Made by a program: the position numbers and the translations under genes
Notes under the pieces: model-generated
Told to the model about the DNA's origin: nothing
Databases searched by the model: none
The model's input: only the letters and a program-made list of their open reading frames with translations
Shown here: piece after piece, positions 8,900 through 16,447 of the stretch
Numbering within the stretch: position 1 is the first letter of the stretch
Layout of the letters: each line of letters opens with the position of its first letter
Source of the DNA: Arthrobacter nitrophenolicus
GTDB lineage: Bacteria; Actinomycetota; Actinomycetes; Actinomycetales; Micrococcaceae
Reading direction: 5' to 3'
Assembly: GCF_000332815.1 (NCBI RefSeq)
Contig: NZ_AOFD01000040.1
Location: forward strand, 1-41,648
Length of the DNA stretch: 41,648 nt

Positions 8900-9990
8900 C
8901 TAGTGACCGGCTCCGTGTCCTGCTGCTACTTCCTCGCCCTTCCTGACCGGGCCCGGGGGAGTCCCGTCCCCGAAAGGCCGGCCGCCCAGTGCCTCGCGGC
9001 CGTGCTCTTCGAGCCATCCGCCAAGGTCGGGGCCGGCGGGGACGATCCCGGTGGGGTTGATGTCTTCATGGACGATGTAATAGTGCTGCTTGATCTGCAC
9101 GAAGTCGGTGGTGTCCCCGAAACCGGGCGTCTGGAAAAGATCCCTTGCGTAGGCCCAGAGGGCGGGCATTTCGGTGAGCTTCTGGCGGTTGCATTTGAAG
9201 TGGCCGTGATAGACGGCGTCGAAGCGCGCCAGCGTGGTGAAAAGCCGGACGTCTGCTTCCGTGATGGTGTCTCCCACCAGGTAGCGCTGGCGGGATAACC
9301 GGTCCTCCAGCCAGTCCAGGGCCGCCCACAAACGCTCGTAGCTGAGTCGTACGCCTCCTGGGACCCGGCAAAGCCACACCGGTACACCCCGTTGTTAACC
9401 TCGGTAAACACCCTCCTGTTGACCTGGTCGATCTCTTCGCGCAAATGTTCCGGGTACAGCTTTGGCGCGCCGGGCCGGTGGAATTGGGTCCATTCCGTCG
9501 ATAAGTCAAGGGTGATCTGCGGGAAATTGTTGGTGACGACTTCTCCGGTCGCGACGTCGACGATGGCGGGGACGGTAATGCCGCGGGGATATCCCGGGAA
9601 CCGCTTGAAATATGCCTCCTGCAGCCGTTCGATCCCCAGGACCGGATCCACGCCGCCCGGGTCGAGGTCGAACGTCCAGGAGCGCGCGTCGTGGGTGGGC
9701 CCGGGCTGCCCCAGGGAAATGGCGTCCTCCAGGCCCAGGAGCCTCCGGACGATGACCGTCCTGTTGGCCCAGGGACAGGCCCGGGCTGCGATGAGGCGGT
9801 ACCGCCCTGCTTCCACCGGCCAGCCCGGCTCGCCGTTGTCGCCCGGCCTGGCATCGCGGGTGATGCGGTCCTCGATGTAGTTGGTGTCCCTGGTGAATTC
9901 GGCACCGCCGGTTACGTAAGCGCCGCGGGTGCTGTGGTCCGCCGTCGCGCCGCTGGCGGCCTGCTGGATGCTGTCCGTTTCCTGGCTCAT
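8900..9990 (-). pseudogene. glutathionyl-hydroquinone reductase-like (Xi-class GST), frameshifted
   Basis: Homologue of YqjG/EcfG glutathionyl-hydroquinone reductases, which reduce S-conjugated hydroquinones through an active-site cysteine. Cys72 in the CPWAN motif is the catalytic residue; the thioredoxin-like domain occupies roughly residues 60-190 and the helical GST C-domain follows, with the family signature ITEADVRLFTTLARFD in the second segment. The frame breaks near 9341-9342: adding one base joins ...SQEAYDS to YERLWAALDWLEDR and gives about 363 residues, a normal length. Actinobacteria use mycothiol rather than glutathione, so the true thiol partner may be mycothiol (inference; mshC is in this window). 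A single missed base is likelier than a real mutation. Confidence 0.85.
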
Positions 9991-9996
9991 GGCATT

Positions 9997-10002
9997 AGCC
10001 TA
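9997..10002 (-). promoter_or_regulatory. -10 hexamer for hydroquinone reductase gene (leaderless)
   Basis: TAGGCT on the minus strand, 6 bases before the ATG at 9990. Its first three bases are the TAG stop codon of the upstream M50 gene. Confidence 0.55.
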
Positions 10003-10728
10003 AGCGCCCCGGCCAAGGATCAGGGAGATCGGCTGCCAGGCAGCCACCCAGGAACCTGCAACGAGAACGGCAAACAGGAAGATCCATACACCGGACGGCA
10101 CGGCCGTGGCGCGGTACAGGAGGTAGGCGTCGGACGTCGCCAGCCGGTCCCTGCGGCGGAGGTGGACGTTTGCCAGCTTGAAAAGGTCCCTGACGGCTGC
10201 CACCAGCATCGCCAGGCCCAGGACAACGGCGACATGGCCCACGAAAGCATGGGGCACGAGCAGGATGAGGGCGAGGGCACAAGCAATGGCAACGGCGGTG
10301 ACAAGGAATCCTGCCAGGTTCCGGAGGAAGAGCATGGATGCGACCAGCACAAGGATGCTGGCCGCGATCGCTGCAGGTCCCCAGCCGCTGAAACCGGCAG
10401 TCACGAATCCCGCGCCGACGACTGCGGGGACGGGGTAACCCCAGAAACACGACCAGGCCGCGGCGGCCCTGCTCCGGCTGTACGTGGTGGTGGTTCCCGA
10501 ATGGTCGAGCCGCAGCCTGATGCCGGACAGCCGCTGCCCGCTGGTGACCGCGGCAAGGGCGTGCCCCAGCTCATGGACCGCGGTTGCCAGCAGTCCGAAG
10601 TACCGCCAGGAGCGGCGGGGAATGGAGAGCGCCGTTGCCACGAGGAGCACCAGCAGGAGCTCCTGGAAGGTAATGGCCGGAACCTCCGTACGGCGGAGCG
10701 ATTCGACCAGGGTTTGCCACAGATCCAT
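10000..10728 (-). CDS. M50-like (M50B) membrane metallopeptidase, 242 aa
   Basis: Polytopic membrane protein with the zinc motif HELGH at residues 52-56 (His52, Glu53, His56) following the first hydrophobic segment, and five to six further hydrophobic segments. Matches the peptidase M50B-like family of actinobacteria. The third zinc ligand of classical site-2 proteases (LDG motif) is not evident, so proteolytic activity is uncertain. It is 9 bases upstream of the hydroquinone reductase gene in the same direction; its stop codon supplies part of that gene's -10 hexamer. Function unknown. Confidence 0.82.
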   Translation of the reverse strand: MDLWQTLVESLRRTEVPAITFQELLLVLLVATALSIPRRSWRYFGLLATAVHELGHALAAVTSGQRLSGIRLRLDHSGTTTTYSRSRAAAAWSCFWGYPVPAVVGAGFVTAGFSGWGPAAIAASILVLVASMLFLRNLAGFLVTAVAIACALALILLVPHAFVGHVAVVLGLAMLVAAVRDLFKLANVHLRRRDRLATSDAYLLYRATAVPSGVWIFLFAVLVAGSWVAAWQPISLILGRGA

Positions 10729-10785
10729 AGCCGCCCACAGTACTAGCGGCTGCTGGACGCTGCCTTGGAACCGCCTTAAACGCGG

Positions 10786-10811
10786 AAAGGCACGCTGCCG
10801 GGCAGCGTGCC
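10786..10811 (-). terminator. terminator of the DUF4193 gene
   Basis: Ten-base perfect stem (10789-10798 with 10802-10811) and a three-base loop. On the minus strand it is followed by TTT, which fits termination of the leftward DUF4193 transcript before the M50 gene. Confidence 0.65.
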
Positions 10812-10866
10812 ATTCAAGCTGGCGGAGCCGCGGACTTATCCGCAGCGCCGCGTCAGGCCTGTTTTC

Positions 10867-11169
10867 CTAGCCCTCGCACTCGGTGCAGTAGCTGTGCCCG
10901 TCCTTCTGGCGGGCAATCTGCGACCGGTGGCGGACAAGGAAGCAGGAGTAGCAGGTGAACTCGTCGTCAGCCTGCGGAATGACCTGTACCACGAGCTCCT
11001 CGGCGACGAATTCGCCACCGGGGACGCCGGCGCCGTCGAGCCCGTCAGCTTCATCCAGCTCAAGGACAACGCTGCGCGCGTCGGGAGCATTTGCTGACTG
11101 GAGCTGCTCGAGGGAGTTGTCCTGCGATTCCTTGACGTCGGAACGCAGTTCATCGTAATCGGTTGCCAC
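10867..11169 (-). CDS. DUF4193 family zinc-ribbon protein, 100 aa
   Basis: Small acidic protein ending in a four-cysteine zinc ribbon: CYSC and CTEC pairs separated by about 20 residues, with the family signature DEFTCYSCFLVRHRSQ. DUF4193 is an actinobacterial family of unknown function. I chose GTG at 11169, preceded by GAGAAG, rather than the ATG at 11241, because family members start with a similar ATDYDELR segment. The acidic middle (ELDEADGLDG) is typical. It is followed by its own terminator and is divergent from the GT9 genes. Confidence 0.85.
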   Translation of the reverse strand: MATDYDELRSDVKESQDNSLEQLQSANAPDARSVVLELDEADGLDGAGVPGGEFVAEELVVQVIPQADDEFTCYSCFLVRHRSQIARQKDGHSYCTECEG

Positions 11170-11379
11170 TTTGGGTGCTTCTCTTTTCTTTGGTTCGCCT
11201 GTCGCGTATGAAACGTACAGCATCGGACGGCTATTCCCCAATAGGCGGAGTATATTTGCGCCCGCCTGGGTACGGGTTCAGGGGAGGCGGCCATCACACC
11301 TGGCGGGTGGCATGGCCGCGCAGGCAGCGGAGGGGCCGCGGCAAGCGGCGCGATCTCCGCCCGGATCGAAGGGGCGTAT

Positions 11380-12525
11380 GTGGAGCAGCTCACTGCAGAG
11401 TTCGGTGGTGCCGGGCAGGTTGGCACAGGAGTCGGCCCGGTGCTGGAAAAGTTCGATTCTGTGTCCAGGATCGCCGTGTTGCGGGGCGGCGGCCTGGGCG
11501 ACCTGATCTTCGCCATTCCTGCCATGGCCGCCCTGAAGGCGGCCTATCCGGACGCCACCTTGACCCTTTTGGGGTCGCCAATCCACAAGTCGCTGCTCGC
11601 GGCTGTGAAGGGCCCGGTGGACGAGGTCTGCATACTTCCGTTTGCAGAGGGGGTCCGTCCCGGTGATGAAGACCCGGAAGCACTGGAAGCTTTTTTTGCG
11701 GACATGCGGTCCCGGAACTTCGACCTCGCCGTCCAGGTGCACGGCGGCGGCAGATATTCGAACCCTTTCCTGCTCCGGCTCGGTGCGCGCCACACGGTGG
11801 GCACCCGGACGCCTGACGCCGCCAGCCTGGAACGGACCGTTCCATACCTTTATTACCAGCACGAACCCCTGCGGGCGGTGGAGGTCGCGGGATTCGCCGG
11901 GGCGTTCCCGCTTGACCTTGAGGCCCGCCTCGAGCCGCTTACAAAGTTCCGCGGTGCATGTGACGGAACAGATGACGACGGCGGCCAGCCCCTCGTGGTG
12001 ATCCATCCCGGCGCAACAGATCCCCGCCGTCGTTGGCCGGTTGGGCAATTTGCTGAACTTGCCGCTGCCTGCGGGGCCGACGGCTGCCGGGTGGTGCTCG
12101 TCGGGGACAAGAGCGAGCAGGAGCTGGCAGAGCGGATTGCGGAACAGGCTGCATCGGCAGCCGTCACCTCGGTGGCCGGGGCACTGGACATGGCCGAATT
12201 GGTATCCCTGCTGGCGGAGGCCGCTGTGGTGGTCGGAAATGACAGCGGCCCGCGCCATCTTGCCCAGGCCCTCGGCGTGCCCACGGTGGGGATCTTCTGG
12301 GCGGGGAACATCATTAATGCAGGAGCGCTGGGCAGAAGCCTTCACCGGATTCACGCGTCCTGGGTGACTACGTGCCCCAGCTGTGGCATCGATGTCACGC
12401 AGGTGGGCTGGACCGCACCGCGCTGCGTGCACAACGACTCCATCGTTGCAGGCGTCCCGGTGCGCGATGTGTACGAGGATGTGCGGAGCCTGATGGCAAC
12501 CGCAGCAGTGAGGCAGGGCGCATGA
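11380..12525 (+). CDS. glycosyltransferase family 9 (heptosyltransferase-like), 381 aa
   Basis: GT-B fold transferase of the ADP-heptose:LPS heptosyltransferase family. Seen: N-terminal LRGGGLGDLIFAIPA (residues ~30-44), linker-domain VVIHPGATDPRRRWP, and the nucleotide-sugar site VVGNDSGPRHLAQALG. A C-terminal CPSCG plus later Cys forms a possible metal or disulfide element. The organism has no LPS, so the acceptor is probably a cell-wall or extracellular glycan (inference). GTG at 11380 is the only usable start in this frame downstream of an upstream stop, and is preceded by GAAGGGG. It overlaps the next GT9 gene by four bases (ATGA). Confidence 0.88.
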   Translation: MEQLTAEFGGAGQVGTGVGPVLEKFDSVSRIAVLRGGGLGDLIFAIPAMAALKAAYPDATLTLLGSPIHKSLLAAVKGPVDEVCILPFAEGVRPGDEDPEALEAFFADMRSRNFDLAVQVHGGGRYSNPFLLRLGARHTVGTRTPDAASLERTVPYLYYQHEPLRAVEVAGFAGAFPLDLEARLEPLTKFRGACDGTDDDGGQPLVVIHPGATDPRRRWPVGQFAELAAACGADGCRVVLVGDKSEQELAERIAEQAASAAVTSVAGALDMAELVSLLAEAAVVVGNDSGPRHLAQALGVPTVGIFWAGNIINAGALGRSLHRIHASWVTTCPSCGIDVTQVGWTAPRCVHNDSIVAGVPVRDVYEDVRSLMATAAVRQGA

Positions 12526-13487
12526 GCGGCGTGCGGCACCTTGAACGCGGCAGTGACGTCATCGATGGAAAACCGGAGCTCCTGGTCCTGCGTGCCCTTA
12601 AGCTGGGCGACCTCCTGGTTGCAGTCCCTGCGCTGAAGGCGCTCCGGCGGGCGTTCCCGGAGCACAGGCTCCGGTATGCCGCCCAGGGGTGGCTTTCGGA
12701 AGCCTTGGGATTGGTGGGCGGTTATGAACTCCTGCCCACCCACGGTCTTGACGAGCCGCTGGCCATGGAAGCGGGAGTGGTGGATGTAGCCGTCAACCTG
12801 CACGGAAGCGGCCCGGAGAGCCAGGGGCGGATCGATGCTTTGAAGGCCCGGCGGACCATAGGACATCGAGGCCCGGACCGGGATGGACCGCCGTGGCGCG
12901 CGGAACTGCACGAACGGGAACGCTGGGTCCGGCTCCTGGAGTGGCATGGCATTGACGCGGACCCGCTGGATGTAGGACTGCACCTGCCGCACGTCCCCAG
13001 CCCGGTTCCCGGTGCCACAGTCCTGCACGTCGGGGCAGCCTACGGCAGCCGGCTGTGGCCGGCCGACAGGTTCGCTGCAGTTGCCGCCAACCTTGTGGAA
13101 GCGGGACACAATGTCGTTTTTACGGGGGGCAGCGGGGAGAAGGACAGGGCGGTGGACGTGTGCCGCCGGGCCGGCCTTCCGCCCGGGGCCGTCCTGGCTG
13201 GCGGGCTGTCGCTGGGGGAATTCGCGGCCACGATCGCCGCGGCACGCCTGGTGATCTCCGCGGATACCGGGGCCGCGCACCTGGCTTCGGCGTACGGGAC
13301 GCCGTCGGTGGTGTTGTTCGGGCCTGCGCCTCCTGAACTCTGGGGCCCTCCGCCGGGGCCGCACATCGTCCTGACAAAGGCCGATCTTCGGCGGGGTGAC
13401 ACGTTCTCGGCAGAGCCGGACCCTGCTTTGCTGGCGGTTAAAGTCCCGGACGTTCTGGCTGCCGTGCGGCAATTGGGCTTGTTCTAG
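12522..13487 (+). CDS. glycosyltransferase family 9, second copy, 321 aa
   Basis: Second GT9 protein, shorter than its neighbour. Motifs: LRALKLGDLLVAVPALKALR at the N-terminus, TVLHVGAAYGSRLWP after the interdomain linker, and ISADTGAAHLASAYGTPS near the C-terminus, the donor-nucleotide site. The ATG overlaps the previous stop (ATGA), so the pair is translationally coupled and probably acts in one pathway. The longer open frame beginning at 12372 lies inside the first GT9 gene and is not the real start. Sugar and acceptor are unknown. Confidence 0.88.
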   Translation: MSGVRHLERGSDVIDGKPELLVLRALKLGDLLVAVPALKALRRAFPEHRLRYAAQGWLSEALGLVGGYELLPTHGLDEPLAMEAGVVDVAVNLHGSGPESQGRIDALKARRTIGHRGPDRDGPPWRAELHERERWVRLLEWHGIDADPLDVGLHLPHVPSPVPGATVLHVGAAYGSRLWPADRFAAVAANLVEAGHNVVFTGGSGEKDRAVDVCRRAGLPPGAVLAGGLSLGEFAATIAAARLVISADTGAAHLASAYGTPSVVLFGPAPPELWGPPPGPHIVLTKADLRRGDTFSAEPDPALLAVKVPDVLAAVRQLGLF

Positions 13488-13559
13488 GGCGTGACGGCTC
13501 GAGCGGCAGGAAGGCTCATAAATTCTCGGGACTGCCCCGCCGGCGGGAGCCCGGCAGCC

Positions 13560-13565
13560 TAAAAT
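13560..13565 (+). promoter_or_regulatory. -10 hexamer upstream of small membrane ORF
   Basis: TAAAAT, 5 bases before the ATG at 13571, no Shine-Dalgarno. Confidence 0.4.
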
Positions 13566-13570
13566 TAAGC

Positions 13571-13795
13571 ATGGGCACTGAGATGGAAATTGCCTTGGTG
13601 TTTTTGGCAGCGTTGCTGTGGGTCACGGTGACGCTCAGCATCCTTTCGGCCATTGACCGTCCGGAACGCAAGGCGCGCCGGCAGCAGAAGCGCGCGGAGC
13701 GCTCAGGGCACCGCCGCGTTCAGTACCGTCCGGCAGTATCCGGTCCGGAGCCGGGGAAACAGGGCAGGCAGCCGCGGAGGTTGAGGCCGCATTAG
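13571..13795 (+). CDS. small membrane-anchored hypothetical protein, 74 aa
   Basis: Not recognised. One N-terminal hydrophobic segment (residues ~6-27, IALVFLAALLWVTVTLSIL) is followed by a strongly basic tail with many Arg, Lys and Gln, so the tail should be cytoplasmic. TAAAAT lies 5 bases before the ATG, suggesting a leaderless start; ATG 13583 is an alternative. Its stop overlaps that of a doubtful opposite-strand ORF (13792-13995). Reality is supported by the coherent TM-plus-basic-tail layout, not by homology. Confidence 0.55.
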   Translation: MGTEMEIALVFLAALLWVTVTLSILSAIDRPERKARRQQKRAERSGHRRVQYRPAVSGPEPGKQGRQPRRLRPH

Positions 13796-13995
13796 TGCAG
13801 CGGGTACCGGTGGTGCGGCTGCCCCAGCATCAGCGAGCACCGCAGGGCGAGCAGTTCCTGCCCCACCCGGGTAACAACGTCGGGGCCGAAGGCACGGGTA
13901 CATCCAGCGGCGGAGCCCGGCAAATTTTCGGTTAAGTTTGTCCATCGAAAGGACTTTTGCTGCGGAGTGGTCCTAGGATGGGCTGGTCTCGTCAC
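13792..13995 (-). CDS. doubtful small ORF or gene remnant, 67 aa
   Basis: Not recognised. The C-terminal half (AFGPDVVTRVGQELLALRC and on to the stop) uses mostly G/C third positions like neighbouring genes and looks protein-like, whereas the N-terminal third does not and runs through the presumed DUF805 promoter. It may be a small protein with a different start, a remnant, or chance. No ribosome site was found. Confidence 0.25.
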   Translation of the reverse strand: MTRPAHPRTTPQQKSFRWTNLTENLPGSAAGCTRAFGPDVVTRVGQELLALRCSLMLGQPHHRYPLH

Positions 13996-14018
13996 TCGAA
14001 AAGTTCCGGGGGGAATCC

Positions 14019-14516
14019 ATGAGCTATCCGCAATATCCGAGCCAGCAGCAACAGTCCTACCAGCCGGCCACGGCCGGCGAACCGCCGCTGTGGGCGCCCT
14101 ACTACGGGGCCACCCTGCCAGTCGCCGTCCAACGCTTCTTCAAGAAGTACGCCACCTTCTCCGGCCGGGCCAGCCGGAGCGAATACTGGTGGTGGGCGCT
14201 TGTTGCCTTTGCGGTAGGCGTCGTCCTCAACATCATCACTTCCGTGGCCGGCACTGCTGGGTCAACGGTCACCGCTGACGGCACACCGGTCCCCGGCCCC
14301 GGAGCGCTGGTCGGCAGCATCCTTTTGATCATATGGGGGCTGGCCGTCATTGTTCCGTCCTTCGCCCTGCTGGTCCGTCGCCTGCATGACGCGAACCTCA
14401 GCGGCTGGCTTGCCCTGCTGATCCTGGTACCTTTTCTCGGCGCACTGGCCCTGATCGTTATGGCAATCCTGCCATCCAACCCTGCCGGGCAGCGCTTCGA
14501 CCGGCCACTTGGCTAG
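14019..14516 (+). CDS. DUF805 family membrane protein, 165 aa
   Basis: Four-helix inner-membrane protein of the YhaH/DUF805 family, function unknown. A Gln/Pro/Tyr-rich cytoplasmic N-terminus (residues 1-35) precedes the family signature KKYATFSGRASRSEYWWW (~43-60), and LLVRRLHDANLSGWLAL (~117-133) is the second diagnostic motif. GGGGGGAA lies just before the ATG. A TAGGAT hexamer at 13974-13979 could be the -10. Followed by a strong intrinsic terminator, so transcribed alone. Confidence 0.88.
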   Translation: MSYPQYPSQQQQSYQPATAGEPPLWAPYYGATLPVAVQRFFKKYATFSGRASRSEYWWWALVAFAVGVVLNIITSVAGTAGSTVTADGTPVPGPGALVGSILLIIWGLAVIVPSFALLVRRLHDANLSGWLALLILVPFLGALALIVMAILPSNPAGQRFDRPLG

Positions 14517-14539
14517 CAGCCGCTCGCCTGAGCAGCAAG

Positions 14540-14568
14540 AAGCCCGCTTCCTTGGAGGCGGGCTTTTT
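14540..14568 (+). terminator. intrinsic terminator after DUF805 gene
   Basis: Eight-base stem (14540-14547 with 14558-14565), ten-base loop and a run of five T ending at 14568; 24 bases past the stop codon. Confidence 0.85.
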
Positions 14569-14644
14569 GCTGCCGGCAAGCAGCTGGAACCGCAACACGT
14601 AGGCGGAGCCGATTGCCTGGGTGCGCCTAAGGCGTTCGGAGGAG

Positions 14645-14947
14645 TTATCCCCGGACTCTTTTCAGGCGCAGCCTGTGCTGGCGACGCGGGGGAATCCGCG
14701 TCGCCGGTGGACGGTCGCGCCGCCAGGGCCGGTAGTGCAAACTCCCGCTGTCAGCAGGCGGGGGAGCGGTGGCCACGACCGTCGACCCTTTCCGGCGGCG
14801 CCGCAGCCTCAGTATCACGAAAACCGTCATGCCCATCCAAGCCACGGCGGCTCCGATAATCAGGCCACGCCGGTGATCGTATCCATGGCTCAGTGTAGGA
14901 GCAGGGGTGCCGCTGAAAGCTGTTCCGAATCCAAGGGCTACGGACAC
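14645..14947 (-). CDS. hypothetical single-pass membrane protein, 100 aa
   Basis: Not recognised. One convincing hydrophobic helix (GLIIGAAVAWMGMTVFVIL, residues ~28-46) is followed at once by RLRRRRKG, giving a cytoplasmic basic tail; the N-terminal ~27 residues would be extracellular. Start taken as GTG 14947; no good ribosome site. The last ~35 residues are arginine-rich and could be a misread frame, given the deletions elsewhere in this window. Downstream, the minus strand reaches the DUF805 terminator. Confidence 0.45.
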   Translation of the reverse strand: MSVALGFGTAFSGTPAPTLSHGYDHRRGLIIGAAVAWMGMTVFVILRLRRRRKGSTVVATAPPPADSGSLHYRPWRRDRPPATRIPPRRQHRLRLKRVRG

Positions 14948-15029
14948 GTGATGACAGCTTGGCGGGCGTTATCCGATCATGATTTTCGCGCTCCCACGGG
15001 TCCCCGATACCGGTCCGAGTCCAAGCGCC

Positions 15030-15617
15030 TCAACCGGCCGCGATCACACGGACGCCGCCCACGGCCCCTGTCCATGGCGTATCTCCCGGGCCCGGCAGTA
15101 CCAGATAAGCAAACACGTACCCCTGCTCAAGAGCCACAACTTCCGAGGTGGTCCCGGTGCAATCCAGAGCGAGTTCCATAGGCCGGAAAGGGGCCCCGGG
15201 ATGCTCCTGGCCAACCGAGACCTTCGCCCCGATGGCTCCAACGCAGGCTGCCGTGACGGTGTACAGCCCGGAGGCAGGCACACCAGCCGTCCCGCCGAAG
15301 CCCCTGACGGGTCCGTCCAGTGGGCCTACTTCAAAGAGGATGGACGGACCGGGCGACGCCCTTAAGAGCCGGTACAGTTCAGCATAATTCTTTGCTTCCT
15401 GCTCCCGGATCTGCGGATCGCTGTAGGGCTGGAGGGTCCCTGTGTGAGACGGGCGGCCGACTGTCGGCGTGGGCGGCGCGGGAGCAGTCGTTGACTGCAG
15501 GGGTTCGGAGTAGTCATAAACGCAGCCCGAGGCGCCGCAAAGCAAGCCCAGCAGGCACACCGCAAGCGCAGTTCCATGCCGACTGTTCTTCCTTCCCACG
15601 CTTCCAATGGTGGGCAC
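15030..15617 (-). CDS. putative lipoprotein, 195 aa
   Basis: Not recognised beyond being a predicted lipoprotein. The N-terminus has a basic region (RKNSRHG), a hydrophobic core (ALAVCLLGLLCGA) and a lipobox-like ASGC with Cys32 as the lipidation site. A Pro/Thr-rich linker follows (residues ~42-60), then a folded domain with conserved-looking Cys at about 124 and 152 that could form a disulfide. It would be anchored on the outer face of the membrane. Encoded downstream of the frameshifted unknown gene 15665-16301 on the same strand, so possibly in one operon. Role unknown. Confidence 0.7.
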   Translation of the reverse strand: MPTIGSVGRKNSRHGTALAVCLLGLLCGASGCVYDYSEPLQSTTAPAPPTPTVGRPSHTGTLQPYSDPQIREQEAKNYAELYRLLRASPGPSILFEVGPLDGPVRGFGGTAGVPASGLYTVTAACVGAIGAKVSVGQEHPGAPFRPMELALDCTGTTSEVVALEQGYVFAYLVLPGPGDTPWTGAVGGVRVIAAG

Positions 15618-15664
15618 GTCCGTTGTTCAAAACAACGGATGCCCTTCCCAACCTCCCATGCAAG

Positions 15665-16301
15665 TCAGGCAAGCCCGGCCTCGGGCCAGAACTGCCGGGC
15701 GCCTGCGGCGGCATCCCGCAGCCGGCCGCCGTCGAGCACCAGTGAGGTCTCCTCCAGTCCAAAGTCGAGCCACTGGACCAGCAGGCGAAGCCCTTCGGCT
15801 GGCGGAAGCGGCCAGAGCCAAAGCAGGCCTGATCCGGCGAACTCATCATCGGCGCCGCTGCCTCCGCTGTTGTTGAGAACGAGGGTCGCGGCTCAGGCTG
15901 CTGGCCGCCGGTTTCCATCAGGCCGTGCGGACCTGGTTGCCGGTACTTGCCTTTGCCCCGTCCGGAAACTGCACACCGAACAGCAGGCCCGTCGCCAGTC
16001 TCTTGCCCCGGCGGATGCCCATGCCTAGCTGAAAGAACAGATGCGGCAGGTCGGCCCAGTCCTCGTCGGTCTGTACACCCCGGCGGATGAGCCAGGACAG
16101 GTTGAAGGAGCAGCCGGTGGAATACACGTCCGCACTTTTGACAGCCACCACCATGGTGGGACTCCGATGCAGGAACTGGCCGATGTGGACTACGGAAGGC
16201 AGCTCGTATGCCGGTGCGGCTGCCCAGGGCGGCGGGACGTATCTTGTCGCCTTTGGCTGGGGCGGCAACGGAGGCACGGGGAAATCTTTGAAGAGGGTCA
16301 A
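15665..16301 (-). pseudogene. hypothetical protein, about 212 aa after repair, two frameshifts
   Basis: Function not recognised. Start is TTG at 16301, preceded by a good GAAGGAT; the first segment begins with a Pro-rich TLFKDFPVPPLPPQPK and continues to about 15927. Adding one base near 15926 converts ...NQVRTA-stop into ...NQVR-H-GLMETGGQQPEP, and adding one base near 15886-15890 leads into TLVLNNSGGSGADDEFAGSG and on to ...RQFWPEAGLA-stop at 15665. Both joins produce continuous, composition-consistent protein with acidic C-terminus. No signal peptide or TM. Two breaks 40 bases apart, both one-base deletions, suggest sequencing error. It is divergent from the phosphotransferase gene. Confidence 0.68.
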
Positions 16302-16434
16302 GGCTATCCTTCGGTGCGCTGGCTGCGACCGACCAGCGGAACGACGGCACCGCTGCCATGGATCCCCCAATCCGTCCTTACCCGGACCCGTCTAGCCCTG
16401 CTTCTGCCACAGGCCCCGTGCCGTTTGCTGCTGG

Positions 16435-16440
16435 TAGGCT
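16435..16440 (+). promoter_or_regulatory. -10 hexamer for phosphotransferase gene (leaderless)
   Basis: TAGGCT, 7 bases before the ATG at 16448, no ribosome site. Confidence 0.5.
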
Positions 16441-16447
16441 CCGGCAC

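Noticed and set aside
11163..11666. 167-aa plus-strand ORF before the GT9 gene
   Set aside because: Arg/Gly-rich shadow frame; the true GT9 frame has its own GTG with ribosome site.
13703..13945. joining the 80-aa and 67-aa minus-strand frames into one small protein
   Set aside because: The join would need removal of one base, opposite to all other breaks, and neither half matches a known family.
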